Source: Clostridia bacterium (GTDB lineage Bacteria > Bacillota > Clostridia > Oscillospirales > Acutalibacteraceae). From it: a stretch of 6,932 bases of DNA. The position numbers were made by a program, and so were the translations under genes. Where the stretch lies: assembly GCA_017552845.1 (NCBI GenBank), contig JAFZOE010000030.1:1-6932 (forward strand). Reading direction: 5' to 3'. Numbering within the stretch: the stretch's first letter is position 1; each line of letters begins with the position of its first letter. The notes beneath the pieces were generated by a model that searched no databases, was not told the DNA's origin, and saw only the letters and a program-made list of their open reading frames with translations. Shown in pieces: positions 1-5,957 of the stretch.

Positions 1-129
1 GATACTCTCGATGAGATTGGTCTTTCCCTGGCCGTTTTCGCCGTAGATTATATTCATCTCATCGTGAGGCACGATATGGGCCGCCTCAATATTGCGGAAA
101 TCAAAAGAGGAATGGTCAATAATTTTCAT
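1..129 (-). CDS. recF: RecF, DNA replication/repair ATPase (N-terminal 43 codons only)
   Basis: RecF is an SMC-like ABC ATPase that works with RecO and RecR to load RecA at single-strand gaps. Only the N-terminus is inside the window; the rest lies beyond position 1. Translating leftward from the ATG at 129-127 gives an opening strand and then a clear Walker A loop, GENGQGKTN, at residues 30-38, which is typical of RecF placed close to the N-terminus. The start is supported by a near-perfect Shine-Dalgarno, AAGGAGGA at 144-137, seven bases before the ATG. It follows yaaA with a 19-nt gap and is probably the third gene of a dnaN-yaaA-recF unit, the usual Firmicutes order. The N-terminus reads MKIIDHSSFDFRNIEA, somewhat different from the common 'L..FRNY' opening, but the Walker A loop and context make the call firm. 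The domain with signature motif and Walker B is not visible. Confidence 0.93.
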   Translation of the reverse strand, partial: MKIIDHSSFDFRNIEAAHIVPHDEMNIIYGENGQGKTNLIESI

Positions 130-148
130 CTTCCATTCCTCCTTTATG

Positions 149-388
149 TTAAATTACATTATATATTGTGTTGTTGAATTCCACGCTGTCGCCGGGTCTC
201 AGCTTTTTGCCGCGCTGAATGCAGATTTCATTATTTACCTTCACTTCGCCGTCCTGCACGACTATTTTTGCGTGCCCTCCGGACTGCACTGCGTCAACAA
301 GCTTCAAAAAAGCGTCAAGGCGTATGAATTCGGTGTCTATTTTTTTATTTACCTGCGTCTTTTCTGCAAGGCGGACCTTAATCTTCAT
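149..388 (-). CDS. yaaA: YaaA, S4-domain RNA-binding protein between dnaN and recF
   Basis: This is a 79-residue protein consisting almost entirely of an S4-type RNA-binding fold. The S4-like part runs from about residue 21 to 60, with FIRLDAFLKL, then SGGHAK near 36-41 and the VKVNNE...RGKKL turn near 49-63, followed by PGDSVEF. Small S4 proteins of this kind sit between dnaN and recF in many Firmicutes and are called YaaA (the RecF-adjacent S4 family). The molecular role is not well settled; RNA or ribosome binding is inferred from the fold. The ATG at 388-386 lies inside the end of dnaN and overlaps it by 11 nt in another frame, with a modest GTGAGG Shine-Dalgarno at 401-396, so translation is probably coupled to dnaN. 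Length is normal for the family, and nothing looks truncated. Confidence 0.88.
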   Translation of the reverse strand: MKIKVRLAEKTQVNKKIDTEFIRLDAFLKLVDAVQSGGHAKIVVQDGEVKVNNEICIQRGKKLRPGDSVEFNNTIYNVI

Positions 389-1487
389 TCTTCAGCCTCA
401 CGGGAAGGATAAGGAAAATGAAGCTGTCGCCTTCGCTCGGAACAACGAGAATCGGGGCAACCGGGCCGTTGAGCATGATTCTAACCTTATCCGTGTCGCA
501 GACTCTGAGCACGTCGAGCATATATTTATTGTTGAATCCGATGGTGCAGTCGTCGCCCTGAATTTCAACATCGAGCTTATCGCTCGAAGCTCCGATTGAA
601 GCATTACTCGAAAGAGAGATTGTATTATTCGCAAATACGCACTTTATGGGGCTCTTGAGGCGGTCTGCGAGAATGAGGGATGTTCTGTCTATACTCTCGA
701 GCAGAGCCATTGTATCGACGCTGACTACCGTCTTTGTCGAAGAGGGGATTGCCGATTTATAATTGAGAAAATCGCCGTCGAGCAGGCGGGAAATAATATC
801 ATAGCCGCCAACCTTGAAAATGATATGTCTCTTTCCGACCGAAATGCTGACTTTTTCTTCGGCGTCGGAGAGAAGTTTCATAACCTCATTGAGAGTTTTT
901 GCGGGAACTACAAATGAGAGCGCTTCGCCCGAATAATCGATATCCTCATTTCTTATAGCGAGGCGGACGCCGTCAACCGCGATAAGACGGATATGATTTG
1001 TCTCTATTTCAAATTTCACGCCCGTGTGAATAACTTTTGCATCCTTGACTGCTGCTGAGAATATGGTCTTTTTAATCATATCCTTGATAAGCGGCTGGCT
1101 GAGCTCAAGATCGTAGCCGGCAGTGATTGAAGGCAGCTCGGGATATTCCTCAGCGCTCATGCCGATAATCTTGGTCTTGAATTCACCGCACTCTATCTCG
1201 GCAATCTGTCTGGCATCCGAATCGATATGAACGGGCTTGTCGGGCAGCTTTCTGATTGTTTCGCTGAACATATGAGCATTGACTACCACCTTGCCCGCTT
1301 CCTCGATATTGCAGGGAATGGTTGTGGTGATTCCCATTTCAAGATCATAGCCGGTCAGGGTAAGCGCTCCGTTTTCGGCAACGAGAAGAATACCTTCCAC
1401 CGACGGGAAAGCTGTTTTTGCCGATGTGGCTCTCTGGACTATCTGGCAGGCATCGGATAAATCAAATGAGTTACAGGTAAATTTCAT
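378..1487 (-). CDS. dnaN: DNA polymerase III subunit beta (sliding clamp)
   Basis: The 369-residue product is the beta clamp, a homodimeric ring that tethers DNA polymerase III and many repair proteins to DNA. Its length fits the family and allows three clamp domains of roughly 120 residues each. The N-terminus (MKFTCNSFDL) and the C-terminal ending FIFLILPVRL, equivalent to the family's 'Y..LI.P.RL' tail that shapes the partner-binding cleft, are both recognisable, as is the TLTGYDLEMG segment near residues 42-51. The start ATG at 1487-1485 is supported by a GGAGGT Shine-Dalgarno at 1499-1494, six bases away. Downstream it overlaps yaaA by 11 nt and is probably co-transcribed with yaaA and recF. 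Upstream, in place of the usual dnaA, lies a 327-bp gene-free stretch and then recR. No frameshift or missing segment is seen. Confidence 0.97.
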   Translation of the reverse strand: MKFTCNSFDLSDACQIVQRATSAKTAFPSVEGILLVAENGALTLTGYDLEMGITTTIPCNIEEAGKVVVNAHMFSETIRKLPDKPVHIDSDARQIAEIECGEFKTKIIGMSAEEYPELPSITAGYDLELSQPLIKDMIKKTIFSAAVKDAKVIHTGVKFEIETNHIRLIAVDGVRLAIRNEDIDYSGEALSFVVPAKTLNEVMKLLSDAEEKVSISVGKRHIIFKVGGYDIISRLLDGDFLNYKSAIPSSTKTVVSVDTMALLESIDRTSLILADRLKSPIKCVFANNTISLSSNASIGASSDKLDVEIQGDDCTIGFNNKYMLDVLRVCDTDKVRIMLNGPVAPILVVPSEGDSFIFLILPVRLKNED

Positions 1488-1527
1488 AAAAAGACCTCCG
1501 GTTATTCAATCAAATAATAAATATATA

Positions 1528-1570
1528 TAGTTATAGTATTATTAGTAGGGGGCGTGAAAATGATGTATAA
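1528..1570 (-). promoter_or_regulatory. DnaA-trio-like element with GC cluster and two DnaA-box-like sites
   Basis: This is the core of the candidate origin. The two 9-mers at 1570-1562 and 1561-1553 sit head to tail in the same orientation and each match about seven of nine positions of the relaxed DnaA box TTWTNCACA. Five cytosines follow and then the minus strand reads CTACTAATAATACTATAAC, very like the CTACTATTACTTCTACTA of the Bacillus subtilis trio. In the trio model, DnaA loads from the boxes onto the single strand carrying the 3'-GAT-5' repeats and opens the helix. The similarity is seen directly; function is inferred. A TATAAC hexamer within the same AT-rich run could also act as a -10 element for dnaN, but no well-spaced -35 was found. 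Confidence 0.55.
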
Positions 1571-1800
1571 CGCCTGAAACCCTTGATAATACTGAACTTT
1601 TAAGCCGTCATTCATCAACGGCGCAATTTGAATGAAATGTCAGGACTGTGAATGAATCAAAGCCTGTTGCAAAGAGTGAATTGAGATGAAATAAAAGTGA
1701 AAACTTAGGTAAATCAATCTTTCACTTGTCTCACGTGAGAATAATGTGAATTCAGCTTTTTGAGTTTTTATCAAACAAAGCATTCACAAAGACGGGTGAA
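1554..1800. repeat. cluster of eight TTCAC/GTGAA cores
   Basis: The pentamer GTGAA occurs on the plus strand at 1554, 1648, 1676, 1697, 1746 and 1796, and its complement TTCAC at 1721 and 1783. A random 247-bp stretch would be expected to hold roughly half a copy on both strands together. Each is preceded by A or T, giving WTTCAC, and three extend to ATTCACA (1647-1653, 1745-1751, 1782-1788). TTCAC equals positions 4-8 of the relaxed DnaA box TTWTNCACA with T at the free position, so these may be degenerate or lineage-specific DnaA sites. They might instead be sites for an unknown repressor of dnaN. Confidence 0.5.
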
Positions 1801-1814
1801 ATGAAAGTGTATAA

Positions 1815-2414
1815 CTATATGTCTTTTCGGCCCTCAATCGCCCTGATGAGAGTAAACTCATCGGCAAATTCAAGCTCCGCGCCGACGGGGATGCCGTAGG
1901 CAAGGCGGGTGACTTTTATTCCGAGCGGTTTGATGAGCTTTGAAATATACATCGAAGTAGCTTCGCCCTCAACGGTCGGATCGGTTGCCATAATGACTTC
2001 CTTCACGCTGCCGTCGCCGAGGCGGGCAATGAGCTCCTTGATGCAGATATCTTCTGGGCTGATATCGTTCATCGGGGAGATTACACCGTGAAGCACATGA
2101 TAGAGCCCTGCGAATTCATGTGTCTTTTCAAAAGCGATGACGTCGCGCGGATCCTCGACTACGCAGATTATGCTTTTATCGCGCTCTTTTGAGGAGCAGA
2201 TTGAGCAGACGTCGTCATCCGTGAAATTACAGCAGATTCTACATCTGTGAACGCTTGAGCGCGCGTTGTTTATCGCATCGATAAATGAATTCACTTCATC
2301 CTTATCCATATCGAGGATGCGGAAGGCGAGGCGCTGAGCGCTCTTTCTGCCGACCGAGGGGAGAGAAGCAAATTTATCTATCAGATTTTCGAGAGAAGGT
2401 GTAAATCCGGCCAT
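1815..2414 (-). CDS. recR: recombination mediator RecR
   Basis: RecR is a ring-forming DNA-binding protein that acts with RecO and RecF in loading RecA at gaps and stalled forks. The 199-residue product has the family's normal length and order. A helix-hairpin-helix region occupies about residues 9-30 (LPSVGRKSAQRLAF). A four-cysteine zinc motif follows at Cys58, Cys61, Cys70 and Cys73, then a Toprim domain starting near ICVVEDPRD (Glu87), with GLYHVLHGVISP at 103-114 and ATDPTVEGEAT at 143-153. The C-terminal motif is GIPVGAELEFADEFTL (174-189). The ATG at 2414 shares its A with the TGA of ybaB (TGATG), and no good Shine-Dalgarno precedes it, so translation is probably coupled to ybaB. It is the last gene of the dnaX-ybaB-recR unit and is followed by the candidate origin region. 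Confidence 0.97.
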   Translation of the reverse strand: MAGFTPSLENLIDKFASLPSVGRKSAQRLAFRILDMDKDEVNSFIDAINNARSSVHRCRICCNFTDDDVCSICSSKERDKSIICVVEDPRDVIAFEKTHEFAGLYHVLHGVISPMNDISPEDICIKELIARLGDGSVKEVIMATDPTVEGEATSMYISKLIKPLGIKVTRLAYGIPVGAELEFADEFTLIRAIEGRKDI

Positions 2415-2752
2415 CAGAAAAGACCGGGGATTGAGAGGCCGCCCTTGGCCTTTTCCATACCCTGCTCCATAGCTTCAGTTGCCTTGCGGATGGATTCATT
2501 GGTGGCGGAGATGATTAAATCCTGAAGCATTTCGATATCGTCGGGGTCGACTATCTCGGGCTTGAGAGTTACCGCGGTGACTTCGTGAGCTCCCGTTACA
2601 GTGACTTCAACAGCGCCGCCGCCGACGGATGAGGTGAATTCGGTCGCCTCAATTTCGGCCTGGACCTTCTCCATATTCTCCTGCATTTCCTGGATTTTTT
2701 TCATCATATTGTTTGCGCCGCCCTGGGGAGCGCCGGGAATCCTTGCCTTCAT
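2414..2752 (-). CDS. ybaB: YbaB/EbfC-family nucleoid-associated protein
   Basis: This 112-residue protein belongs to the YbaB/EbfC family of small dimeric DNA-binding proteins, almost always encoded between dnaX and recR. After a glycine- and proline-containing start (residues 4-13), a charged helix with repeated MQ/ME residues (about 16-37) is likely to form the helical extension of the dimer. A beta-sheet part follows (VEVTVTGAHEVTAVTLKPEIV, roughly 48-68), then the family-typical VDPDDIEMLQDLI segment and a second long helix. The ATG at 2752-2750 has an AAGGAGA Shine-Dalgarno at 2767-2761, eight bases away, and lies 4 nt after the dnaX stop. The start of recR overlaps its stop by 1 nt. DNA binding and a chromosome-organising or regulatory role come from family knowledge. 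Confidence 0.95.
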   Translation of the reverse strand: MKARIPGAPQGGANNMMKKIQEMQENMEKVQAEIEATEFTSSVGGGAVEVTVTGAHEVTAVTLKPEIVDPDDIEMLQDLIISATNESIRKATEAMEQGMEKAKGGLSIPGLF

Positions 2753-2756
2753 ATAC

Positions 2757-4439
2757 TCAATCTCCTTCGCTGTTGAATTCGTTGATTTTGCTTATCATAT
2801 TTGCAAGCGGGGAATCATCCTTCTTTTCTTCCTTATCCGCTACGGTATTGATTACTATCTTGATGTCCCTGCCCGTGATTTCAACGATTGCCTTCTTGAG
2901 ATCCTTATAATGCTGCCTGTCGTTGTCCTTCGTGACAATGAAATCATAGAGCGCGGGATTTGCGGTCTTGATTACAAGCTTGCCGTCCTTGACCGAGGCG
3001 GTCGTATCGGATAACAGACCGTAAAATACGATATCCTTCTCGCCGATTTTTTCGATTATCTCGGGCCAGTCGACAAACGGACCGTCTTCAAAACCCGAAA
3101 GAACGGGCACTGTCGGCTCCGCCGATTTTTCCGCTTCGGGAGCGGATGAAATGACGGGAGGAGCGATGGGCTTGGATTTCTCCTGAGCCGCATCTTCCTG
3201 CTTTGTTTCCTTTACGGGCTCCGCCGGCGCGGGAGTCTCGGTATTTGCTGCGGGTGCCGATTTAACAGCAACGGCGCCGCTCAGTATCTGATTTATCTTT
3301 GCCTCGAGTTCAGCAATTTTTGCATCCGTATCCGTGAGGCTGACTGTTCCGCCGTTTGAGGCGCACATTCTGATAACCGCGGCCTCAAACTGGATTCTCT
3401 TATCAGTCGCGCCCCTGAGAGTTTTAGAAGTGCTGTTGATTATATCAATGCATTCGAGAATTTTGGATAATTTGAATTTTTTGGCTTCGGCCTTGTATTT
3501 TTCAAGCTCGCTTTCGGAGCAGATAATAAGTTCCTTGCAGTTGTTTATGCTGAGCGCGACCATGAGATTTCTGAAATGGTCTGCGAGGCGGGAGCAGATT
3601 CTGTCAACATCGCAGAAGCCGTTGTAAAGCTCATCCACAAGCTGAAGCACGGCCGTGAAATCGCGCCTCGCTATGCAGTCGGAGAATCTGAACATATATG
3701 AATTATTCGCAATACCCGCAACATCGCTGACGGTGTTCTCATCGACATTTTCGGTCACGGACAGGCATCTGTCCATAATCGAGAGAGCGTCGCGCATACC
3801 GCCTTCTGCGAGATTAGCTATGAGGTTTGCGGCCTCGTCGGTAATCGTGACTCCTTCGCCTTCGGCAACATACTGAAGGCGGCGGACTATCTCGCCCGCG
3901 GATATTCTCTTGAAATCAAAGCGCTGGCAGCGCGAGAGAATGGTCGCCGGCAGCTTCTGAAGATCTGTGGTCGCGAGGATGAATATAACATGGGCGGGCG
4001 GTTCCTCTAGAGTTTTCAGCAGGGCGTTGAACGCACCCGTTGAAAGCATATGAACCTCGTCGATGATATAGACTCTGTATTTCGCCGTCGCGGGCAGGAA
4101 ATTCGCTTCCTCGCGCAGGTCTCTGATATTGTCAACGCCGTTATTCGAAGCCGCGTCGATTTCGATAACGTCGAGAATTGAGCCGTTGTCAATCGCCTTG
4201 CAGATTTCGCATTCGTTGCAGGGATTGCCGTCAACGGGATGAAGGCAGTTCACGGCCTTTGAGAGAATCTTGGCGCAGGTGGTCTTGCCTGTTCCTCTCG
4301 AGCCGGTGAAAAGATAGGCGTGAGAAACCCTGCCCGTCGCGAGCTCGGTTTTGAGGGTGCGGGTAACATGAGGCTGACCGTAGACATCATCAAAGGTCTG
4401 CGGTCTCCACTTGCGGTAAAGCGCTCTGTATTGTGCCAT
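2757..4439 (-). CDS. dnaX: DNA polymerase III subunit gamma/tau (clamp loader)
   Basis: DnaX is the ATPase motor of the clamp loader, which opens and places the DnaN ring on primed DNA. The 560-residue product shows an N-terminal AAA+ domain with Walker A GSRGTGKT (46-53), a four-cysteine zinc module (Cys65, Cys74, Cys77, Cys80), Walker B IIDEVH (125-130), sensor 1 ATTD (156-159), the SRC arginine-finger motif (169-171) and sensor 2 GGMRDALS (213-220). An oligomerisation collar follows to about 360. A proline-, alanine- and glutamate-rich linker spans about 391-450, and a small C-terminal domain beginning at VDWPEII (456-462) is typical of Firmicutes tau. The ATG at 4439-4437 has an AAGGTGG Shine-Dalgarno at 4454-4448, eight bases away. 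I see no convincing slippery heptamer in frame, so a single full-length product is likely. It lies 36 nt downstream of the SRP RNA gene. Confidence 0.97.
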   Translation of the reverse strand: MAQYRALYRKWRPQTFDDVYGQPHVTRTLKTELATGRVSHAYLFTGSRGTGKTTCAKILSKAVNCLHPVDGNPCNECEICKAIDNGSILDVIEIDAASNNGVDNIRDLREEANFLPATAKYRVYIIDEVHMLSTGAFNALLKTLEEPPAHVIFILATTDLQKLPATILSRCQRFDFKRISAGEIVRRLQYVAEGEGVTITDEAANLIANLAEGGMRDALSIMDRCLSVTENVDENTVSDVAGIANNSYMFRFSDCIARRDFTAVLQLVDELYNGFCDVDRICSRLADHFRNLMVALSINNCKELIICSESELEKYKAEAKKFKLSKILECIDIINSTSKTLRGATDKRIQFEAAVIRMCASNGGTVSLTDTDAKIAELEAKINQILSGAVAVKSAPAANTETPAPAEPVKETKQEDAAQEKSKPIAPPVISSAPEAEKSAEPTVPVLSGFEDGPFVDWPEIIEKIGEKDIVFYGLLSDTTASVKDGKLVIKTANPALYDFIVTKDNDRQHYKDLKKAIVEITGRDIKIVINTVADKEEKKDDSPLANMISKINEFNSEGD

Positions 4440-4475
4440 TTCTCACACCACCTTGTTTTTTGCTTATTATCATTT

Positions 4476-4616
4476 GGCTCTCCCTTAATCATATGGCGGC
4501 AGGCAGACTGTGGCGCACAAGACTGACCGCTTAATGCTGCTCGGTTCACCCGCCTGACATGGTTCACGGCGCCCTGTCGCACAGGACCCACACGCCACAT
4601 GATTAAAGAAGAGCCC
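4476..4616 (-). ncRNA. ffs: signal recognition particle RNA (small type, no Alu domain)
   Basis: This RNA is the scaffold of the signal recognition particle, binding Ffh to target membrane and secreted proteins. The conserved domain IV is clear on the minus strand: ACCATGTCAGG (about 4563-4553) on the 5' side and GAGCAGCATTAAG (about 4542-4530) on the 3' side, forming the Ffh-binding internal loops. They flank an apical stem CGG/CCG. The loop between these is GTGAA, one base longer than the usual GGAA-type tetraloop. The two ends, from GGCTC at 4615 and to GAGCC at 4476, pair over about 23 bp with only three G-U wobbles, giving a single long rod of about 140 nt. There is no room for an Alu domain between this and the promoter. 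No T-run follows the 3' end, so the RNA is probably cut from a longer transcript that continues into dnaX. The same order (scr-dnaX) occurs in Bacillus subtilis. Confidence 0.92.
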
Positions 4617-4629
4617 TTTAATCTTTATT

Positions 4630-4658
4630 ATTATAATATATACATTTCTCAATATCAA
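4630..4658 (-). promoter_or_regulatory. sigma-70/SigA promoter for ffs and probably the dnaX-ybaB-recR unit
   Basis: On the minus strand there is a -35 TTGATA (4658-4653), a spacer of exactly 17 bases, and a perfect -10 TATAAT (4635-4630). Transcription would start near 4623, about seven bases before the base of the SRP RNA terminal helix. The match to the vegetative sigma consensus is strong, as expected for a highly expressed RNA gene. No separate promoter or terminator is obvious between ffs and dnaX, so it likely drives both. Confidence 0.85.
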
Positions 4659-4709
4659 GTAAAAATTCATTATTTTGCAAAATATTTCATATTTTATTGA
4701 AAGCTGCGG

Positions 4710-4738
4710 TTGATTAAATACGCTTTTGGTGCTATTAT
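4710..4738 (+). promoter_or_regulatory. sigma-70/SigA promoter for the AlaX-type gene
   Basis: A -35 TTGATT (4710-4715) and a -10 TATTAT (4733-4738) are separated by 17 bases. The predicted start near 4745 leaves a leader of about 23 nt containing the GGAG ribosome binding site at 4757-4760. It diverges from the ffs promoter; the two -35 elements are about 50 bp apart, so a shared regulator is possible but no operator was seen. Confidence 0.7.
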
Positions 4739-4767
4739 TTAGAGGAGAAAAAACACGGAGAAAAATC

Positions 4768-5901
4768 ATGACAGAAAAACTATATTACAAAGATCAATAC
4801 ATTAAAAAATTCACAGCAAATGTCCTCTCCTGCGTGAAAAACGGGGATAACTTTGAAGTGATTCTCGATAAAACTGCCTTCTTCCCCGAGGGCGGCGGCC
4901 AGCCGGGCGACAGAGGAATTATCGGCAATGCAAAAGTAATTGATACCGTCGAAAAAAGCGGGGAGATAATTCATATCTGCGAGGGCGAAGTTTCCGGAGA
5001 AGTCAACTGCGAAATTGACTGGGATTTCAGATTTCTCAATATGCAGCAGCACACGGGCGAGCATATTTTCTCGGGAATCATGCACGCCGAAACAGGCTTC
5101 GACAACGTCGGTTTTCATATGAGCGAAAACGATGTGACGGTCGATTTCAACGGGCCCGTGAGCGCAGAAACGCTTGATATTGTTGAAAAAAGAGCTAATG
5201 AAGCAATCTGGAAAAATATTGCTGTTGAAGAGATTCTGCCCGATAACGACGAGCTTGAAAACTACGATTACAGAAGCAAGAAAGAACTCACGGGGCAGGT
5301 GCGCCTTATTAAAATCGGGGGCGTCGATCTCTGCGCCTGCTGCGGCACTCACACCGCAAGGACCGGCGAGGTCGGGATGATAAAAGCCGTCAATATGATG
5401 AATTACAAGCAGGGTGTGAGAATCTGGCTTAAAATCGGTGCTCACGCGCTCGATGATTATATTGAAAAGAACGTGAGCGTCTATGATATTTCGGCTCAGC
5501 TCTGCGCCAAAACAAGCGAGGTTGCGGATGCTGTCGCAAAGCTGAAGGACAGAATGGCGCAGGAGCATTTCAGATTCAATGAGCTGAAAAAGAAATACTA
5601 TGAGCTTAAAATCGAAAGCACAGACGGCGGAAAGCCCGTTATTTTCGATGATTCGGGCTCTGCGGATGACGCGAGAATGATTGCCGACATGCTCGCCGGA
5701 AAACTCGGCACGGGCATCGCCTTCTCGGGCGACGACGAAAACGGCTATAAATATGCGGTTGTGAAAAGAGACGGCGACGCGCGCGAAACAGGCAAAGAAA
5801 TAAACGCCGCTCTCAACGGCCGCGGCGGCGGCAAACCCGAAATGGTGACCGGCACCGTCAGCGCGACAAAGGCCGAAATAGAGGCGTTTTTCGGGATATA
5901 A
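4768..5901 (+). CDS. alanyl-tRNA editing protein, long AlaX type with DHHA1-like C-terminus
   Basis: The 377-residue product resembles the editing half of alanyl-tRNA synthetase. It is expected to hydrolyse Ser- or Gly-mischarged tRNA(Ala) in the cytoplasm. Domains in order are an N-terminal beta-barrel (about 1-90) with the FFPEGGGQPGDRG signature at 39-51, then the catalytic SAD-type domain with zinc ligands His95 and His99 (QQHTGEHIF) and the CxxxH pair Cys191 and His195 (CACCGTH). A charged helical linker follows (about 235-285) and a DHHA1-like domain ends at NGRGGGKPEMVTG (350-362), the glycine-rich motif shared with AlaRS. All four metal ligands are present. I chose the ATG at 4768 because GGAG lies seven bases before it; a TTG at 4726 would sit inside the promoter. 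It ends before the repeats and terminator at 5902-6142. Whether serine or glycine is the main target cannot be told. Confidence 0.92.
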   Translation: MTEKLYYKDQYIKKFTANVLSCVKNGDNFEVILDKTAFFPEGGGQPGDRGIIGNAKVIDTVEKSGEIIHICEGEVSGEVNCEIDWDFRFLNMQQHTGEHIFSGIMHAETGFDNVGFHMSENDVTVDFNGPVSAETLDIVEKRANEAIWKNIAVEEILPDNDELENYDYRSKKELTGQVRLIKIGGVDLCACCGTHTARTGEVGMIKAVNMMNYKQGVRIWLKIGAHALDDYIEKNVSVYDISAQLCAKTSEVADAVAKLKDRMAQEHFRFNELKKKYYELKIESTDGGKPVIFDDSGSADDARMIADMLAGKLGTGIAFSGDDENGYKYAVVKRDGDARETGKEINAALNGRGGGKPEMVTGTVSATKAEIEAFFGI

Positions 5902-5924
5902 AAAAATAGAACAAAAGGAAGCGC

Positions 5925-5942
5925 CGACAGATGAGACTGTCG
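5925..5942. repeat. small inverted repeat after the AlaX-type gene
   Basis: CGACAG and CTGTCG form a perfect 6-bp stem around the loop ATGAGA, 23 nt after the stop codon. No T-run follows, so it is not a typical terminator. It may be an mRNA 3' hairpin or the edge of the repeat that starts at 5958. Confidence 0.35.
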
Positions 5943-5957
5943 AGCCCTGCGAAAGAA

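Larger units (their letters stand above)
1488..1814. other. candidate replication origin (oriC, incC-like) between recR and dnaN
   Basis: This 327-bp stretch has no gene. Read on the minus strand toward dnaN, it shows the order known from the basal unwinding system of Bacillus subtilis oriC. Two abutting DnaA-box-like 9-mers, TTATACATC (1570-1562) and ATTTTCACG (1561-1553), are followed by a C5 cluster (1552-1548). Next comes a phased triplet run (plus-strand bases 1548 down to 1528): read 3' to 5', six of seven triplets are GAT or TAT, with one ATT. An AT-rich segment (1510-1530) lies between this and dnaN. This matches the box / GC-rich / DnaA-trio / AT-rich layout. Another good box, TTATACACT (1814-1806), directly follows the recR stop. 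Caveats are that no perfect TTATCCACA occurs, dnaA itself is not in the window, and the AT-rich part could equally serve as a dnaN promoter. No clear terminator for the recR unit was found here. Confidence 0.6.

Noticed and set aside
398..634. Minus-strand 78-codon frame and overlapping plus-strand frames inside dnaN
   Set aside because: They are out-of-frame shadows of dnaN with no ribosome binding site or recognisable motif.
1604..1622. GCCGT/ACGGC hairpin in the recR-dnaN spacer as a terminator for the recR unit
   Set aside because: The stem is only 5 bp with a 9-nt loop and is followed on the minus strand by TTAAAAG rather than a T-run.
3477..3482. Run of six A (minus strand) in dnaX as a possible programmed frameshift site giving a short gamma form
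   Set aside because: The in-frame codons are GCC AAA AAA TTC, so the heptamer CAAAAAA does not fit the X XXY YYZ slippery pattern, and no clear stimulatory Shine-Dalgarno or hairpin was seen.
3631..3639. TCATCCACA, an 8/9 match to the canonical DnaA box
   Set aside because: It is a single site inside dnaX coding sequence with no companions, so chance is the simpler explanation.
4726..4767. TTG start 14 codons upstream for the AlaX-type gene
   Set aside because: It overlaps the predicted -10 element, has no Shine-Dalgarno, and adds residues unlike the family; the ATG at 4768 has GGAG at correct spacing.
4485..4769. Short minus-strand open frames across the SRP RNA
   Set aside because: The region folds as SRP RNA with conserved domain IV; the translated peptides resemble nothing and lack ribosome binding sites.
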